DNA from: Gymnothorax reevesii
Taxonomy: Eukaryota; Chordata; Actinopteri; Anguilliformes; Muraenidae
Assembly (NCBI GenBank): GCA_029721435.1
Contig: CM056578.1
Span: 13,144,313-13,208,312, forward strand
DNA length: 64,000 nucleotides
Direction of reading: 5' to 3'
The position numbers were made by a program, and so were the translations under genes. Below the pieces are notes generated by a model. The model did not search any database. It was not told the DNA's origin and was given only the letters and a program-made list of their open reading frames with translations. Shown here in pieces: positions 47,333 to 58,377 of the stretch; positions within the stretch are counted from its first letter, which is position 1; every line of letters starts with the position of its first letter.

Positions 47333-47833
47333 TGTAATGTGAATATAGGCCACTAGATGGCAGTATTTACCTTTTTTTTGTTAAGCTCAGACTGGAGTCA
47401 TGTTTGGACATGTCCTGGACATGTCTGGGGCAAGTCTCAGAAAATTTAAAAAAAAAGAGGTCTAAATGTGGGTGGGGTCTGCAAAAGAGTATATAAGGAA
47501 AAGAATTGAGACAGTAAAGTAGTAGGAGAAATTGCAAGAAGATGACCAGACCTGCCATTCTGTTCAAGACCTGTGACGTTTCTTTTGTGGATTTCTTTGC
47601 CTGTGTTTGAGCAATTTCTTCATCCAGGACATCACCAAGCCACCCCACTAAAAAGGGACTGTAATTATTTCTGTTTTTTTTTCTTATTTATCAATCTTGG
47701 TCTTTAGTTGTAGGTTGTTATTAGTCTTTGTCTTTGTTAAAAATTAAATGTGTTTTAGTTGTTAAAACTGTGTTTGTCATCCCTTGCTGTTGCTGTTGTG
47801 TTATAAATGTTATAACAAATTGGGGCCATAACA
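47333..47833 (+). repeat. 3' LTR of the Gmr1-like element
   Basis: 501 bp, same ends as the 5' LTR, TATA box 47490-47496, ATTAAA 47753-47758. It ends CCATAACA and is followed by the GATA target duplication. Confidence 0.93.
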
Positions 47834-47837
47834 GATA

Positions 47838-49590
47838 AGAGAGCAAAACAATTTTAAACAGGTGAAATGAGGATAAAGACCTAATATTTACAGGTAACTA
47901 ATTCTTTAAAAGGTTCTTTGCCGATCAATGACTTAAATCAAGTTCTTAAGAGCATGAATGCATCCATTCCCAGCAGCCCAGGAGTCCTCCAACATTCCTG
48001 TTTTAGCATGTCAAATATATCCAGTTAAAACACATCTCTAATCCATAAAAGCTTGGACTGTATTGAGCGGAGTCCAAGATGACATCCTCCCCATACAAGA
48101 TACTGCTAGCCGAACTCCAATGAAGATGTATACATCAACCCACCTTACTTGCATGTGACATGGATGGAATTATGATAGAGTGGCATCATCAGTCAACCTT
48201 GCATGCTTGAGATGCTATGTAATTCATAGCAGTGAAGGCAGTGACAGAATTCAGGGTTTCCCCTCAGCATGAAAAAGTTTATGTATCTCTAGCATGTATC
48301 AGATGTGCTTTGTTCCCATGCATTTGTAATGCTGTACATACCTGTCCTGGCCCTAAGCAAGTTATCTCACGTCCAAAATGAGCTCAAGATGCATTCCATG
48401 CCCTAGTCGCTGACGTTTCAGGTATGGCATCGTTTATTCTCCAGCCCAATACAAATGGGCATTACTTCTCTTAATTCAAAGAGTTAATTACACCACCAGT
48501 CACTGCTAATTAGCAGGCCAGTAACGACATCTAAAGGAGAGAGATATATTGCTGATTGCTTGTTTTCTCGGTTTAAAGAACATTTCCCTGAACGAAAGGG
48601 TGAAAAACTGCCATCCATTTCATGCTTAACATAAATAACTTGCCCTTGAACCTTTAGCTAAGAAGACAATAGAGAAATAAACATGAATGAAAACCAAGCT
48701 GTCCAAACATGACCCCTCACCTGTCACACACACACACACACACACACACGCAGACACGCACACACACAAACATATGCAAACACGCACACATTCATACACA
48801 TACACTCACAGATACACATACAGCCACACACTCAAAAACACACATACATCCTCATACACACTCGAACACACACATCCACACACGCACGAATGCACACATA
48901 CAGTCACAATACAATTTGATGAAGATGAAGTGATCTGTTTGAGAATCAATAATCTGCTCGATATGTTCCCAGGAGAGCTGACAACCAGAGCCCCTCGGGA
49001 GGCTGAATCAAGATGCAGATCGTAGCTGGAGAGTCCTTCAGTGATATTTCAATGTCACCACACCTGCACTGGATAATGAAGAGCACACAAGCATATCTGA
49101 CCTCAAATCTTATCTTCAAATCTTGGAAAGGCTGGACTCAATTTAGCTACATGAACGAGTTATACATCTTATTTGTCATAAAATGTTTTTTTTTCTCTCA
49201 CCATTATAGTTTGTAAGTAACCTCACGAGAAGCATTTTTGTTACCTCCAACAATTTCACAAAGTTTCTCAAATTCTAGTTTTGAGGACACCAGGGTGGTC
49301 ATTATTTTTCACAGGGCACTTTTTATTTAAATTATGTTAATTTCTTCCACTGATATTCATACGCTAATAGCTAAATTGAATTTATAAGCAAGTGATAGAT
49401 GGATATGAAGAAGGCAAAACACATATCAAGACATGCGTACAATTTCGTGTAAAAATCGCACACAGTCTGTTCACTAAGTGTCTGCAATGTGACACTGCTT
49501 ACAAAGGATTGAGAGTGTAAATGACAGTTCAACCAGGAGAGACTCAAGTGAAATCAAAAAAATATATATTGTCCTTTGAGCATAAAGGGG
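47838..49590. other. Intergenic sequence with a CA microsatellite
   Basis: No coding region recognised. The frame at 48687-49025 is a His/Thr-rich translation of the CA repeat. Confidence 0.45.
48725..48905. repeat. (CA)n microsatellite, degenerate downstream
   Basis: Pure CA at 48725-48749, then CACA-rich units with ACAT/ACGC interruptions. Confidence 0.92.
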
Positions 49591-49594
49591 TAAC

Positions 49595-50050
49595 ATGCTT
49601 ATAATCGAATCAAGTCTTTGGCGCTTGGACTCTTTGGGAAGACTCGAAGATCAGGAGTGCTGCCCGGAGCAGCCGCAGAAAATCCCCCCGAAGAGTCCAG
49701 ACACTGGTGGTGGTGGTGGTGGCTGAAGACTGGTGAAGCTGGAGTGGCGGAACGGGAGGTCTGATGAGTAGGGTGGCGTTGGGGCGGAGGAGGGTCAGCG
49801 AGTGGCAGCATGGGCGAACTAGGGCGGAGAAAATAACACATTTAAAAAGACGACAGCACAATGATTGGCTAGCGATGCGACTGAGGTGAGCCCTGGTTGG
49901 ATAGAAACGATCAGCAGCAAAGCCAGCTGACTGCTCATTGACAGCCCCGGATATTGTCTGCGGAGAATCAGGAGTGAACATGCATGAACAAATTAGATGG
50001 GGCTGACGAGCGCGAAAGAGAGAGAGTCTTCCTGACTGAACTTTCACTAA
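49595..50050. other. GC-rich block with a (GGT)n tract, unresolved
   Basis: From about 49610 to 49830 the sequence is distinctly GC-rich and contains GGTGGTGGTGGTGGTGG at about 49706-49722. Minus-strand frames (49599-49841, 49610-50047) are open and Pro/Ser/His-rich. I recognise no domain. It could be a transposon leader or LTR-proximal region, or a decayed exon. I do not call a gene. Confidence 0.35.
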
Positions 50051-50645
50051 GCTTCATTTCAATCACAAGAGGTAGGGTGCCCAAGCAATTACACTCAGCC
50101 AATCTTAACCATGCATCTTGTATAAAAATGCCCATAACATGTTTCCGTTTGCTGCTTGCAGACATTACACATCACTTAGCTTACCAGCATGTCTGAGTTC
50201 TCTCAAGATACCACCCTTCACGATCAGGAGGACGTCCATGATGGCCGAAGCAAACACCTGGCCGCAGAGGCAGCTTCTCCTTACCACTCAGCTTTCTGTT
50301 TAACGACTCTGCACGGCCCTGGAAAACCTAGGAATTCCTGTTTATCTCGAACTTCCTCATTCGAAGTTACTGGTACTAGTAGCCTCTCTTACTGATGCCA
50401 GCACGATTCCTCTCACTATTTCAACAGAGTCTGAAGATGAAAACAATCCAGTAGCCCCCTTGCAGAAAATATTTGCTCTGGCTTGTGTCCAGGTTCTGGA
50501 TGAGAAGAATTTTCCTCCCCAAGTCGCAGCCTTGCATCAGAAGCTTGGATGATGATCCCGAATCGTCTTTCCTCTGACCCTCCTTGGTCAGCCGTCCAGT
50601 CCCTGGTCAAAACCATGGGAAGCATTGAAAATTGAGTCTAACAGT
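50051..50645. other. Possible degenerate coding sequence, unrecognised
   Basis: Between about 50189 and 50630 short frames on the plus strand read like protein in two phases (for example 'FALACVQVLDEKNFPPQVAA' near 50470-50530) separated by stops. I cannot assign a family. It may be part of an old retroelement that precedes the Tc1 remnant. Confidence 0.2.
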
Positions 50646-50689
50646 GGAACCTCCGGCTATTCAGTCAGCTTGTTCTTGCAAGAGAATTG

Positions 50690-51065
50690 GAACTCTGTGC
50701 TGGGACTTGGCCGTAGGTAGACTTTCTAACAAGACAATGACCCAAAGCACACCTCAAGATTCACACAGAAATGGATCTGTGACAACAAAATCAACCTTCT
50801 GCAATGACCATCTCAGTAGCCTGACCTCATTTCAAGTGAAAACCTGTGGGCTTAGTTGAAGAGGACAGACGATAAATGGAAACCCAAGAGTGTGAAGGAT
50901 CTTGGAAGGATCTGCTTTGAGAAATGGTCCAAAATCCCATGAAATTAGTGCCAAAACCTTGTCAAAAATTACAGGAAAAGACTCCATGCTGTTATCCCGT
51001 CCAGAGGTGGTTGCACTTCGTACTAAATGAAGGGTGCCAATTATTCTGAAACCTTGATTTTGGAT
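50690..51065 (+). pseudogene. C-terminal remnant of a Tc1-like transposase
   Basis: Reading in shifting frames gives 'QDNDPKHT' around the second catalytic Asp (GAC at 50733-50735), then pieces equivalent to the 'SPDL..ENLW' region near 50815-50860, and 'AVIPSRGGCTSY'-like residues near 50990-51025. The Gln codon before QDN is TAA. Many indels break the frame. It ends just past 'gggtgccaattattctg', which resembles the sequence before the right end of such elements. The N-terminal two thirds and both termini are not found. Confidence 0.6.
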
Positions 51066-51501
51066 TGAATGATTATTATGATTTTGGTTGTTTCCATCGA
51101 AACATTAAAAATTTCACACATGTTGGTCTATTTCCCTTTTCTGTAATTATATTGTTCACATATATACCTTTAGAACTGATTGACAGAGGGGCTAGTGGCT
51201 TCTGGAGCAGGGTGGCTCAGGGCCTTCCCTTGGACCCAACAGTGACACAGATCTTATTATGGCTACACTTTAACCACAGCAGTCTAACTGCATGAACTTT
51301 AGGTTGAAATTCAGCCAATTCAACACTTGGCATTTTACTCTGGGGCCAACTTTTTCCTGTGACATTTTAGGATTTTCCTTCTTTTTCAGACAATATTGAC
51401 ATAATTGTGTTGCCCGTGAAGCATGAATTAAATGTTGTCAAATTAAAGTAAATAATCACCCATCACTCCATTTTAAATGTTTAGAAATTGACACATTATC
51501 C

Positions 51502-51601
51502 GGTAACACTTTGTAATAAGGGGACATGAATCATGCAGTTATCATTACTAGTAATGCATGATAACTACATGATTCATGTCCCCTTATTATTTAGTGTTAC
51601 C
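51502..51601. mobile_element. 100 bp foldback MITE
   Basis: An almost complete palindrome. The left arm GGTAACACTTTGTAATAAGG plus GGACATGAATCATG pairs with the right arm ending CCTTATTATTTAGTGTTACC, around a short centre ATTACTAGTAAT. GGTAACACTTT-ended repeats are abundant in teleosts. It would form a long hairpin if transcribed. Confidence 0.75.
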
Positions 51602-53370
51602 CATAATTTTAACCTGGGTATAACACCCTATAGCATGAGACTGATTGTAAATTTTGATAATGTAAATGTTAGTAAAAATCATTTGATCTCAGTTAATTTC
51701 ATTCCAAGCAGTGACCTTTCACTGCTTAAAGCCAGAGCTAATTATCGATCCTCATTTTTGTTTGCGAAGCAATTCTTTTATGAGCCACAGACATTTCATT
51801 GACCTTCACCGGTGTCCAAGCAGGCATTGATCTGCATCAGGTAAACAAAGTGCGACTGCTTAAAGCCAGGGCTAAAGGTTCATTCACACCAAGAGTGCAA
51901 ACTATAAATATATCATTATACGAAATGAAAACATTCAAATGGATGGAAAAATGCACACTTCAACTGAAACGGCAGCGATAGTGACAAACAATTTTGGGAA
52001 TGTAGGACAACTTTTTTCCTTTTCCACGCAGCATGAACGATATAAACGCCGACAGCCAACCAAAATCCATCTGCATTTTTAGGGCATTGAATGTTCAAAA
52101 AGGTTTTTAACAGCCGTATTTAAATTCACTTCATGTTATTCATTCATCAGTGTGGATGCTGACATGATTATTGTTATAGTTATCTTATACGGTAGCTCCT
52201 GGTGAGGATGGATCTTTAGAGCTAAGCTGCATTTCCCTCAGTAAAATAACTGTATAATCCATACAGGTCTAGTTATCCTGAAACGTCCGTCTCCCCACAC
52301 AAGATGGGTGGAGTGTAACATTTTATTATTTTTATCAGGAATAACAACAGGGGTAGTGAGAGGGAAAAGCAGAAATAAAGACCCATGAGGATCTTACTAA
52401 ATTCTGCTCACAGTCAGTGCCACTTTTAGCTTTACATCTTACTCGTTTCCGTGCACATTAGTGGCCATAAAGAAGGCTTAGTCCATCTCTGCACCACACT
52501 CTATGAAAATAGCACTGCCTTTCTAAAGACATTCACCCTCTGCATTTTATGCCAATGGCAATAAACCAAGGGAAGCCTTTTATTTCCTACTCCTTTTCTC
52601 ACACATTGGTCGCTGTAAAGGTCTGGCTCATCTCTATATGACACTATCAAAACCACACGGCCTTTTACCAAAAGTATCGACTTTCCTTTCAAACACAATA
52701 AATCAAGCAAACTTTATCCACACGTTAAGGCTAGATATTATTTTGTGGGCAAAATATGAGAAGCAGTGGTTAAAAAAAGAAGCAAGTGATAAACCATTGC
52801 TTTGGTTGGCCAACACATTATCAAACGTGCATAGTGATTAGTCGCTGCATACAAGTGAAAGAGACTCTCAGGCAACATGATATGAAGAAATAGTTGTAAT
52901 GTGATACTGTTTTGGCTGAATATAATTGCTGCATTGAAAGCATGAAAATATGTTTGCCAACTTCAGAAAATGAATGTATTGTTGTAAGTAAAAGTACTGG
53001 GTCACAATTCGGGGTGGGGGTCCATATGCTAACATATTACTGAGGAACACACTCGCTAGTATTACATAAAATAAAGGAAGGGAAACAAGGACAGAAGCAC
53101 ACAGACAGTGTTCATCTTGAGAGACGCCCCTGCATTATTAGAGTGTGAAAAAATGCTAAGCCGCAAAAAATACATATCCCTGCAACTGCATGCAGAAAAA
53201 TAAAGAAGTGACACAAATTTCCATTGAATGAGCGCCCTTTGCAAAATTCTGCATTCTGGTGAATGCTGTGTGAGTTGCCCAGACGACTACCCAGACTCTG
53301 TGTACGAAGCAAAGCGAAGGCTAGCCCTTGCCCCATTTCCATCCAATTCCTGAAAACAACACTGCACAGA
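51602..53370. other. Intergenic sequence, nothing recognised
   Basis: AT-rich, with no coding or repeat features that I can support. Two short copies of a CTGCTTAAAGCCAG phrase occur at about 51721 and 51856. Confidence 0.4.
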
Positions 53371-53625
53371 CACATACACAACTGTGTGCCTGCACACATG
53401 CATATGGGTGTAAACACATGCCTGCATCCACTCACACACATACACACACGCACGCACACACAAACACACACACACTCATGAGCACGCACACACAGCACAA
53501 ATGGATATAAACAGATTAGCTGCCACACGCGCGCGCGCACATGCACTCACTCGCACACACGCATTCACTCACACACACGAGCACGGGCCTGCACGTGCAC
53601 ATACCCACAGACACACACAGTAGTA
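53371..53625. repeat. Degenerate CA-rich microsatellite
   Basis: CACA/CGCA-rich sequence including a (CG)n core near 53528-53538. Frames on both strands are translations of the repeat. Confidence 0.9.
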
Positions 53626-54724
53626 TAATATAAAATAACAGTGATACCTTTTTTTTTTTTTTAAAGATGTCCTCTGAAATTTCAACCGAAAAAGCAGCTC
53701 ATAACAGATTATGTTCCCCAGACAAAAGGGCTGAATGGCTAATCATTACAGACAGGGGGTTAAACACGGTCTCTGAACCGCTCCTCTCCTGAAGTTAAAA
53801 AATGGGAGTTCTACCACGGACTAATATATTAAACACATGATGTATGGCTTTGGGTAAAGCTTCTATTAATTTTCTGTGATACTTGCCGTTTGATAAATTA
53901 GCAAAAAGCTCCTTACCTTAGCACATTAAACGCAGGTGCAACGAGACATAATGCACATTGCCACAACGGTTCATTTAAGCAATCAGTTCTTTCATCCCCA
54001 TCAATTCTTTTTTTAATCTGTCTGGGCTTTTTGTCACATGATTAATAATTCCTAAAATGATGCCCCTCACATCACATATACCCACAACTAGGCCCTCAAA
54101 ACACCAGGCCTATAGGTTAGTAATATCACTAATTTTACCACACAATGAAAATTTACAGACAACTTCTCAATCAGGTCCATTAATTAACCCCTTAAACTAT
54201 GATTTTTCACTTGTATGGCTCCTGAACTAGGTTTCAAGTTTAAAAAAAAAAAAACATTTTTTTTTTCTCCTTATTGCAGGACACTGTTACTTACATATTA
54301 TGTACAGTGATGATTATACTGCACAGCTTTGTCAAAGTAGGGTCCTAATATTTTACTTCTCTTTAATTTATTGGCGAAAATTTATTGACAAATTCTATTG
54401 CAGGCAATGAGAACACAAGAAATCATTCCCACAAGTATATTGAGGTAAAAATATGGGTAATAATTAAATTAAAAAAAAATGTTTTAAGAACAATGGAAAG
54501 GTTTCAGAAATTTTATTTTTTTTGCTCTTGCATAACATTAAATCATGTTTGAAAGCTCATTCCATGGCAGTTGATGCTAAAAATTTGTTTGAATTGGTTT
54601 GAGGCAACACTATTCTGCAAAATTTACCTCTGATGGGCAGTTGTTCCAGTATATAAGGCGACATGAACTCTGACCAGTGTCACAGTGTAAAGAAACACTG
54701 TGGCACCAGGGAAGGAGCTCTGAG
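53626..54724. other. Intergenic, A/T-homopolymer-rich sequence
   Basis: T-run at about 53649-53663 and A/T runs near 54241-54265; no coding features. Confidence 0.45.
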
Positions 54725-55812
54725 TGTGAGGTATCGTTCAGGAACCAGTCGCGAGAACACAGGATTGGAGGTAAAGAGATTTTATTGTGCGAGGGGGGTA
54801 ACCCCCGCAGGGCCAAAGGCAAAGGCACAGAGTCCACAATCCAAAAGTCACAATCCAGGAGTGCAGAATCAGAGTCGAAAACCAGGGCAGCAAACAGTAC
54901 TCGTGGTCAGGCAAAAATATGTTCGGTACACAGGCACAGGTTTGTCAGCGAAGCAAAAACCAAAAACCAGTGGGCGAAAACCGTTAACAGTGCAGCAATC
55001 ACAAAAATCGTAGTCGGGCAAAAAAGGGTTCGTAAACACAGATGCAACAATAATCCAAAATTCAGAGCCAAAAATCGTGAGTCCAGTCAGAAGAGTAACA
55101 CTAAGAGTACAAGGCGAATACGAAAAGCAGCACAGGTAAACAAGAGAAACGTTCTGACAAGGAAGTGCTGTGAAAAGACACCTAATAAACACTCCTGGGA
55201 GATCACATGATACATAGAACACAGGTGCAGGAAATGAGGCTAATTACAAAGGAGGGAACAAGAGGGAGAACCTAATCACATAAAATAGGAAAAAGCCAAA
55301 ACGCGGACAGGGATCACGAGACAATCCTATAGACAGACATACGGCTCCGGTCAAGGAGTTCTAACGTGCATAGATAATGAGAGACAGGGCAATGCGAGCA
55401 GGTGTGGAGAATCCACAGAAATGCAGCAGAGAAGATTAGGGAGAAACAAGAGGCGGGGACTATGAACAGCGCGAGTGCTGAGAGCTTGTTAATCAATTAG
55501 TAAGTGCAGCTATACAATCCCTAGTGCTCATTAGTAAGTTAGTATTATATACAATGCTACTTAGATTAGTAATTCTAGCAAAAACAACAAACTGTTTGTA
55601 TTGGTCAGTAAAATAGAAAAGTAAGGCGAAGGAAGTAAATGAGATTAGAAGGAATGGTTGAAATCCAGAAATCATTAAATCACCCAAAGAGTGGCAAGCA
55701 ACACCGGGGCTGTGAGCAATGACAAGACAGGAGACCAGACAGGGGGAGACAAAGTGCAATGCATCGCAGAAACAAAAACATGGACTGGAATAAAACATGG
55801 AAAAAGTAAACT
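54725..55812 (-). repeat. LTR-family copy D, interrupted by a Tc1-like element
   Basis: On the minus strand it matches copies A, B and C over their length (for example the 'gaactccttgaccggagcc' block near 55330-55360, and the row of GATTACTAAT-like words near 55540-55620). Its 3' end (plus coordinate 54725) reads as GAACGATACCTCACA on the minus strand. An AATAAA signal lies on the minus strand near 54780-54790. The family start is lost at the point where the Tc1-like element begins (55814), and I do not find it on the far side. Confidence 0.6.
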
Positions 55813-55813
55813 A

Positions 55814-57290
55814 TACTGAGTACAAATGAAAACGCACCACTTGAAAAAAGTAAATATTTAAGTTGAAATGAACTTCAATATAATTTTTATACAACAACAA
55901 CACTACAGTGACGTCACCCGACATGCCAGGTGCAAGAAATGCGAGAATTTCAAGTTAACTGCAACGCTAGGCAATTTTTTACAAAAACGCAACATCTTGC
56001 ACGCACACCACGGGAAAATGAATTTCACTCTGAATTTATGCACACATTGCCTTTAAAAGCATGTGAATCCGAATAAAATTTCACCTCTTCGCTGAAACTT
56101 GTGAAACGTCGACACTATGCCGCGACTTACAGCCCCTGAACGGGAACGTGCCATAGGTATGCTTCAAATTGGCGCCAGCACCAGGGAAATTGCCAGACGA
56201 CTACACTGCGCACACACAACGATCGCAAGACTCCATCAAAGGTTTCTGCAAACGGGGAGCACTCGGGACCGTCCTCGTCAGAACCGTCAGATCGTACGGG
56301 ATCATGTCCAAGACCAAACACTACCAGCGACAAGCACGGCTGCTCAAGTCCAAGGACGACGTGGATTCATTCACCCCATTACCGTACGGAACCGTCTGCG
56401 AGCTGCAGGCCAGCGTGCACAAGGTATTTATTTCGGTCCCATATTGACGTATCATCACCGAAACCAGCGTCTACAGTGGGCAAACAGGCACCAGAATTGG
56501 CGACTACGACAATGGCACGGTGTCATCTTTTCTGACCAGTCACGATTTCACTTAAGGAATGCAGAAGGTCGTATACGTGTTTGGCGGAGACGTGGTGAAC
56601 GTTATAACGCCGATTGTGTCGTTCAAACGGAGTGTTGGGGTGGTGGCAGCGTTATGGTGTGAGGTGGAATAAGCTACCGTCACAGAACCCCTCTCCATAT
56701 CTGCAGTGTAAGGGTGAATGGCGTCTACCGGGACCAGGTGCTGCAGAACCATGTTGTGCCGTTCTTCAACCAACACCACGATGTCCACACGTTCCAACAG
56801 GACAAGGCTAGGGCACACACTGCAAGGGTGTCCATGCAGTACCTTGCACAGCAGAACATCCCTGTGCTTCAGTGGCCAGCTCGGTCACCAGACCTCTCCC
56901 CTATCGAGCACTTATGGGATGAAATTGGACGACGTCTTTCACGTCAACGCCAGATGGACAACATCCGAGAACTTGAGGTTGCCCTTGTTCAGGAGTGGAA
57001 TGCTATCCCTCAGAACACTATCCAGTGACTGATCAACTCCATGCGACGACGATGCACCGCATGTGTCAATGCAAATGGCGGTCACACCCGTTATTGACTT
57101 TCCTGTTTGACCCCTACACCAGTTAAACCTCTCTTGCGCATTAACATTATCGTGAATGAAATTGAATGATGTTTACATGTCTTCTTAAATCATTCATTAT
57201 CTCAAATGCATCATACGTATATACTTTACATATCAATCCGTGGAGCTTTTCCAGATTTCGTGAGTGGTGCGTTTTCATTTGTACTCAGTA
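55814..57290 (+). mobile_element. Complete Tc1-like element with perfect 26 bp inverted repeats
   Basis: The element is 55816-57288 (1473 bp) between TA dinucleotides (55814-55815 and 57289-57290). Both ends begin CTGAGTACAAATGAAAACGC and the inverted match is exact for 26 bp. TA target and DD34E transposase place it in Tc1/mariner, Tc1 branch. The intact ends suggest it could still be mobilised if a related transposase were supplied, although its own gene has two nonsense codons. Confidence 0.93.
56117..57097 (+). pseudogene. Tc1-like transposase with two internal TGA codons
   Basis: The reading frame is open over 326 codons apart from TGA at codon 182 (56660-56662) and at codon 304 (57026-57028). 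It starts MPRLTAPERERAIGML, with a paired helix-turn-helix DNA-binding region over about residues 5-110. Catalytic residues are D140 (in IFSDQSRF), D229 (in FQQDKARAHT) and E264 (in SPIEHLWD), with 34 residues between the last two, the Tc1 DD34E signature. The first stop lies where family members have Trp (VMVWGG), so a G-to-A change explains it. The second may be a CGA-to-TGA change at a CpG. No frameshift is present, so inactivation was recent relative to the other Tc1 copies here. Confidence 0.92.
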
Positions 57291-58022
57291 TATTTACGTG
57301 AACAGGTAAGTGACTATGGGGTCCCAGTATCCAATGACCTATCCATATGTCAGAACTGAAAATCCCTTGCTGAGCATAGGATAGTTATCATTCGAATGCA
57401 TGGTTAAGATAAATGTAATTTCTCGTACAAAAGTAGGCTATGAATCACAAAATAGTAGATTGTGGAACGCAAAATGACAATAGCCTTTGCGATTCTCGCA
57501 GAGGAGCCAGTGTAAAAGAGTCTCCCAAAACCATTCCACTATTCAACCTAGAAACCCAAAGACCATATTAGACACCAAGTAATCAAAATAGAGGCTCAAT
57601 TACGAAGAAACGAAAACATCAATAATCCTATGTGCATCATGCTTGCATGTTAAACAAGCAATTACCCCTCGCTTGACACCATAACTTTAAACGTGATCAC
57701 TGATGCAGTTTGTTAATAAAGGCATGATTCATGGAGCTTGAATGGTGATATCTTGATTTTAAAATAAATTAACAAAACAAACAACAATTTTAGACATATA
57801 GAAATAAAGAATTTCATTATAAATAGCCCCACATCAAGGAATAGCGTAAAGTTATTCATGAAGAAACAGATTGTTATAACAAAAAAATTAATATAGACGG
57901 TAACCTATATAAATATTTATACAAATTAAAATACTACATTTACTGACGTAAAAATAAAGAACATGTCATGAGCCAGACCAAGAATGCAGTGCAAAGTGCA
58001 ATCCAATGGAAGCGTTCATTTA
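57291..58022. other. Intergenic sequence, nothing recognised
   Basis: AT-rich spacer between two Tc1-like elements; the missing start of LTR copy D was looked for here and not found. Confidence 0.45.
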
Positions 58023-58377
58023 CACTACCCCAATTCCAAAAAAAATTGGTATGGTGGGTAAAATGTAAATAAAAACAGAATGCAATGATTTACAAATCTT
58101 CAAAATCCATATTTTATTCACAATAGGCCATAGACTACATATCAGATGTTTAAAGTGAGATATTTTACTGTTTCATGAAAAATATTAGCTCATTTTGAAT
58201 TTGATGGGAGCAAAAAAGTTGGGACAGGGGCAACAAAAGGTTGGAAAAGTAAAAGCTACTAATAAATACAGTTGATGGAGCATTTTGCAACTAAATACAT
58301 TAATTGACAACAGGTCAGTAACATGACTGAATATTAAAAAAAGCATTTTAGAGAGGCAGAGTCTCTCAGAAGTAGAG

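Larger units (their letters stand above)
41951..47837 (+). mobile_element. Complete Gmr1-like Ty3/gypsy retrotransposon (integrase before RT)
   Basis: The element proper is 41955-47833, flanked by identical 4 bp GATA duplications (41951-41954 and 47834-47837). It has LTRs of 496 and 501 bp, a primer-binding site, one long gag-pol frame and a purine tract before the 3' LTR. In pol the order is protease, integrase, RT, RNase H. In the Ty3/gypsy superfamily this Ty1/copia-like order is known from Gmr1-type elements of deuterostomes. RT and RNase H motifs are clearly gypsy-like (FGMKNAPATFQ, YIDD), so this is not a copia element. The two LTRs differ by only about three substitutions plus three small length changes, so the insertion is recent. 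There is no env gene. The only visible lesion is one in-frame stop near the start of gag. Confidence 0.93.

Noticed and set aside
48687..49025. 112-codon His/Thr-rich frame
   Set aside because: Direct translation of the CA microsatellite.
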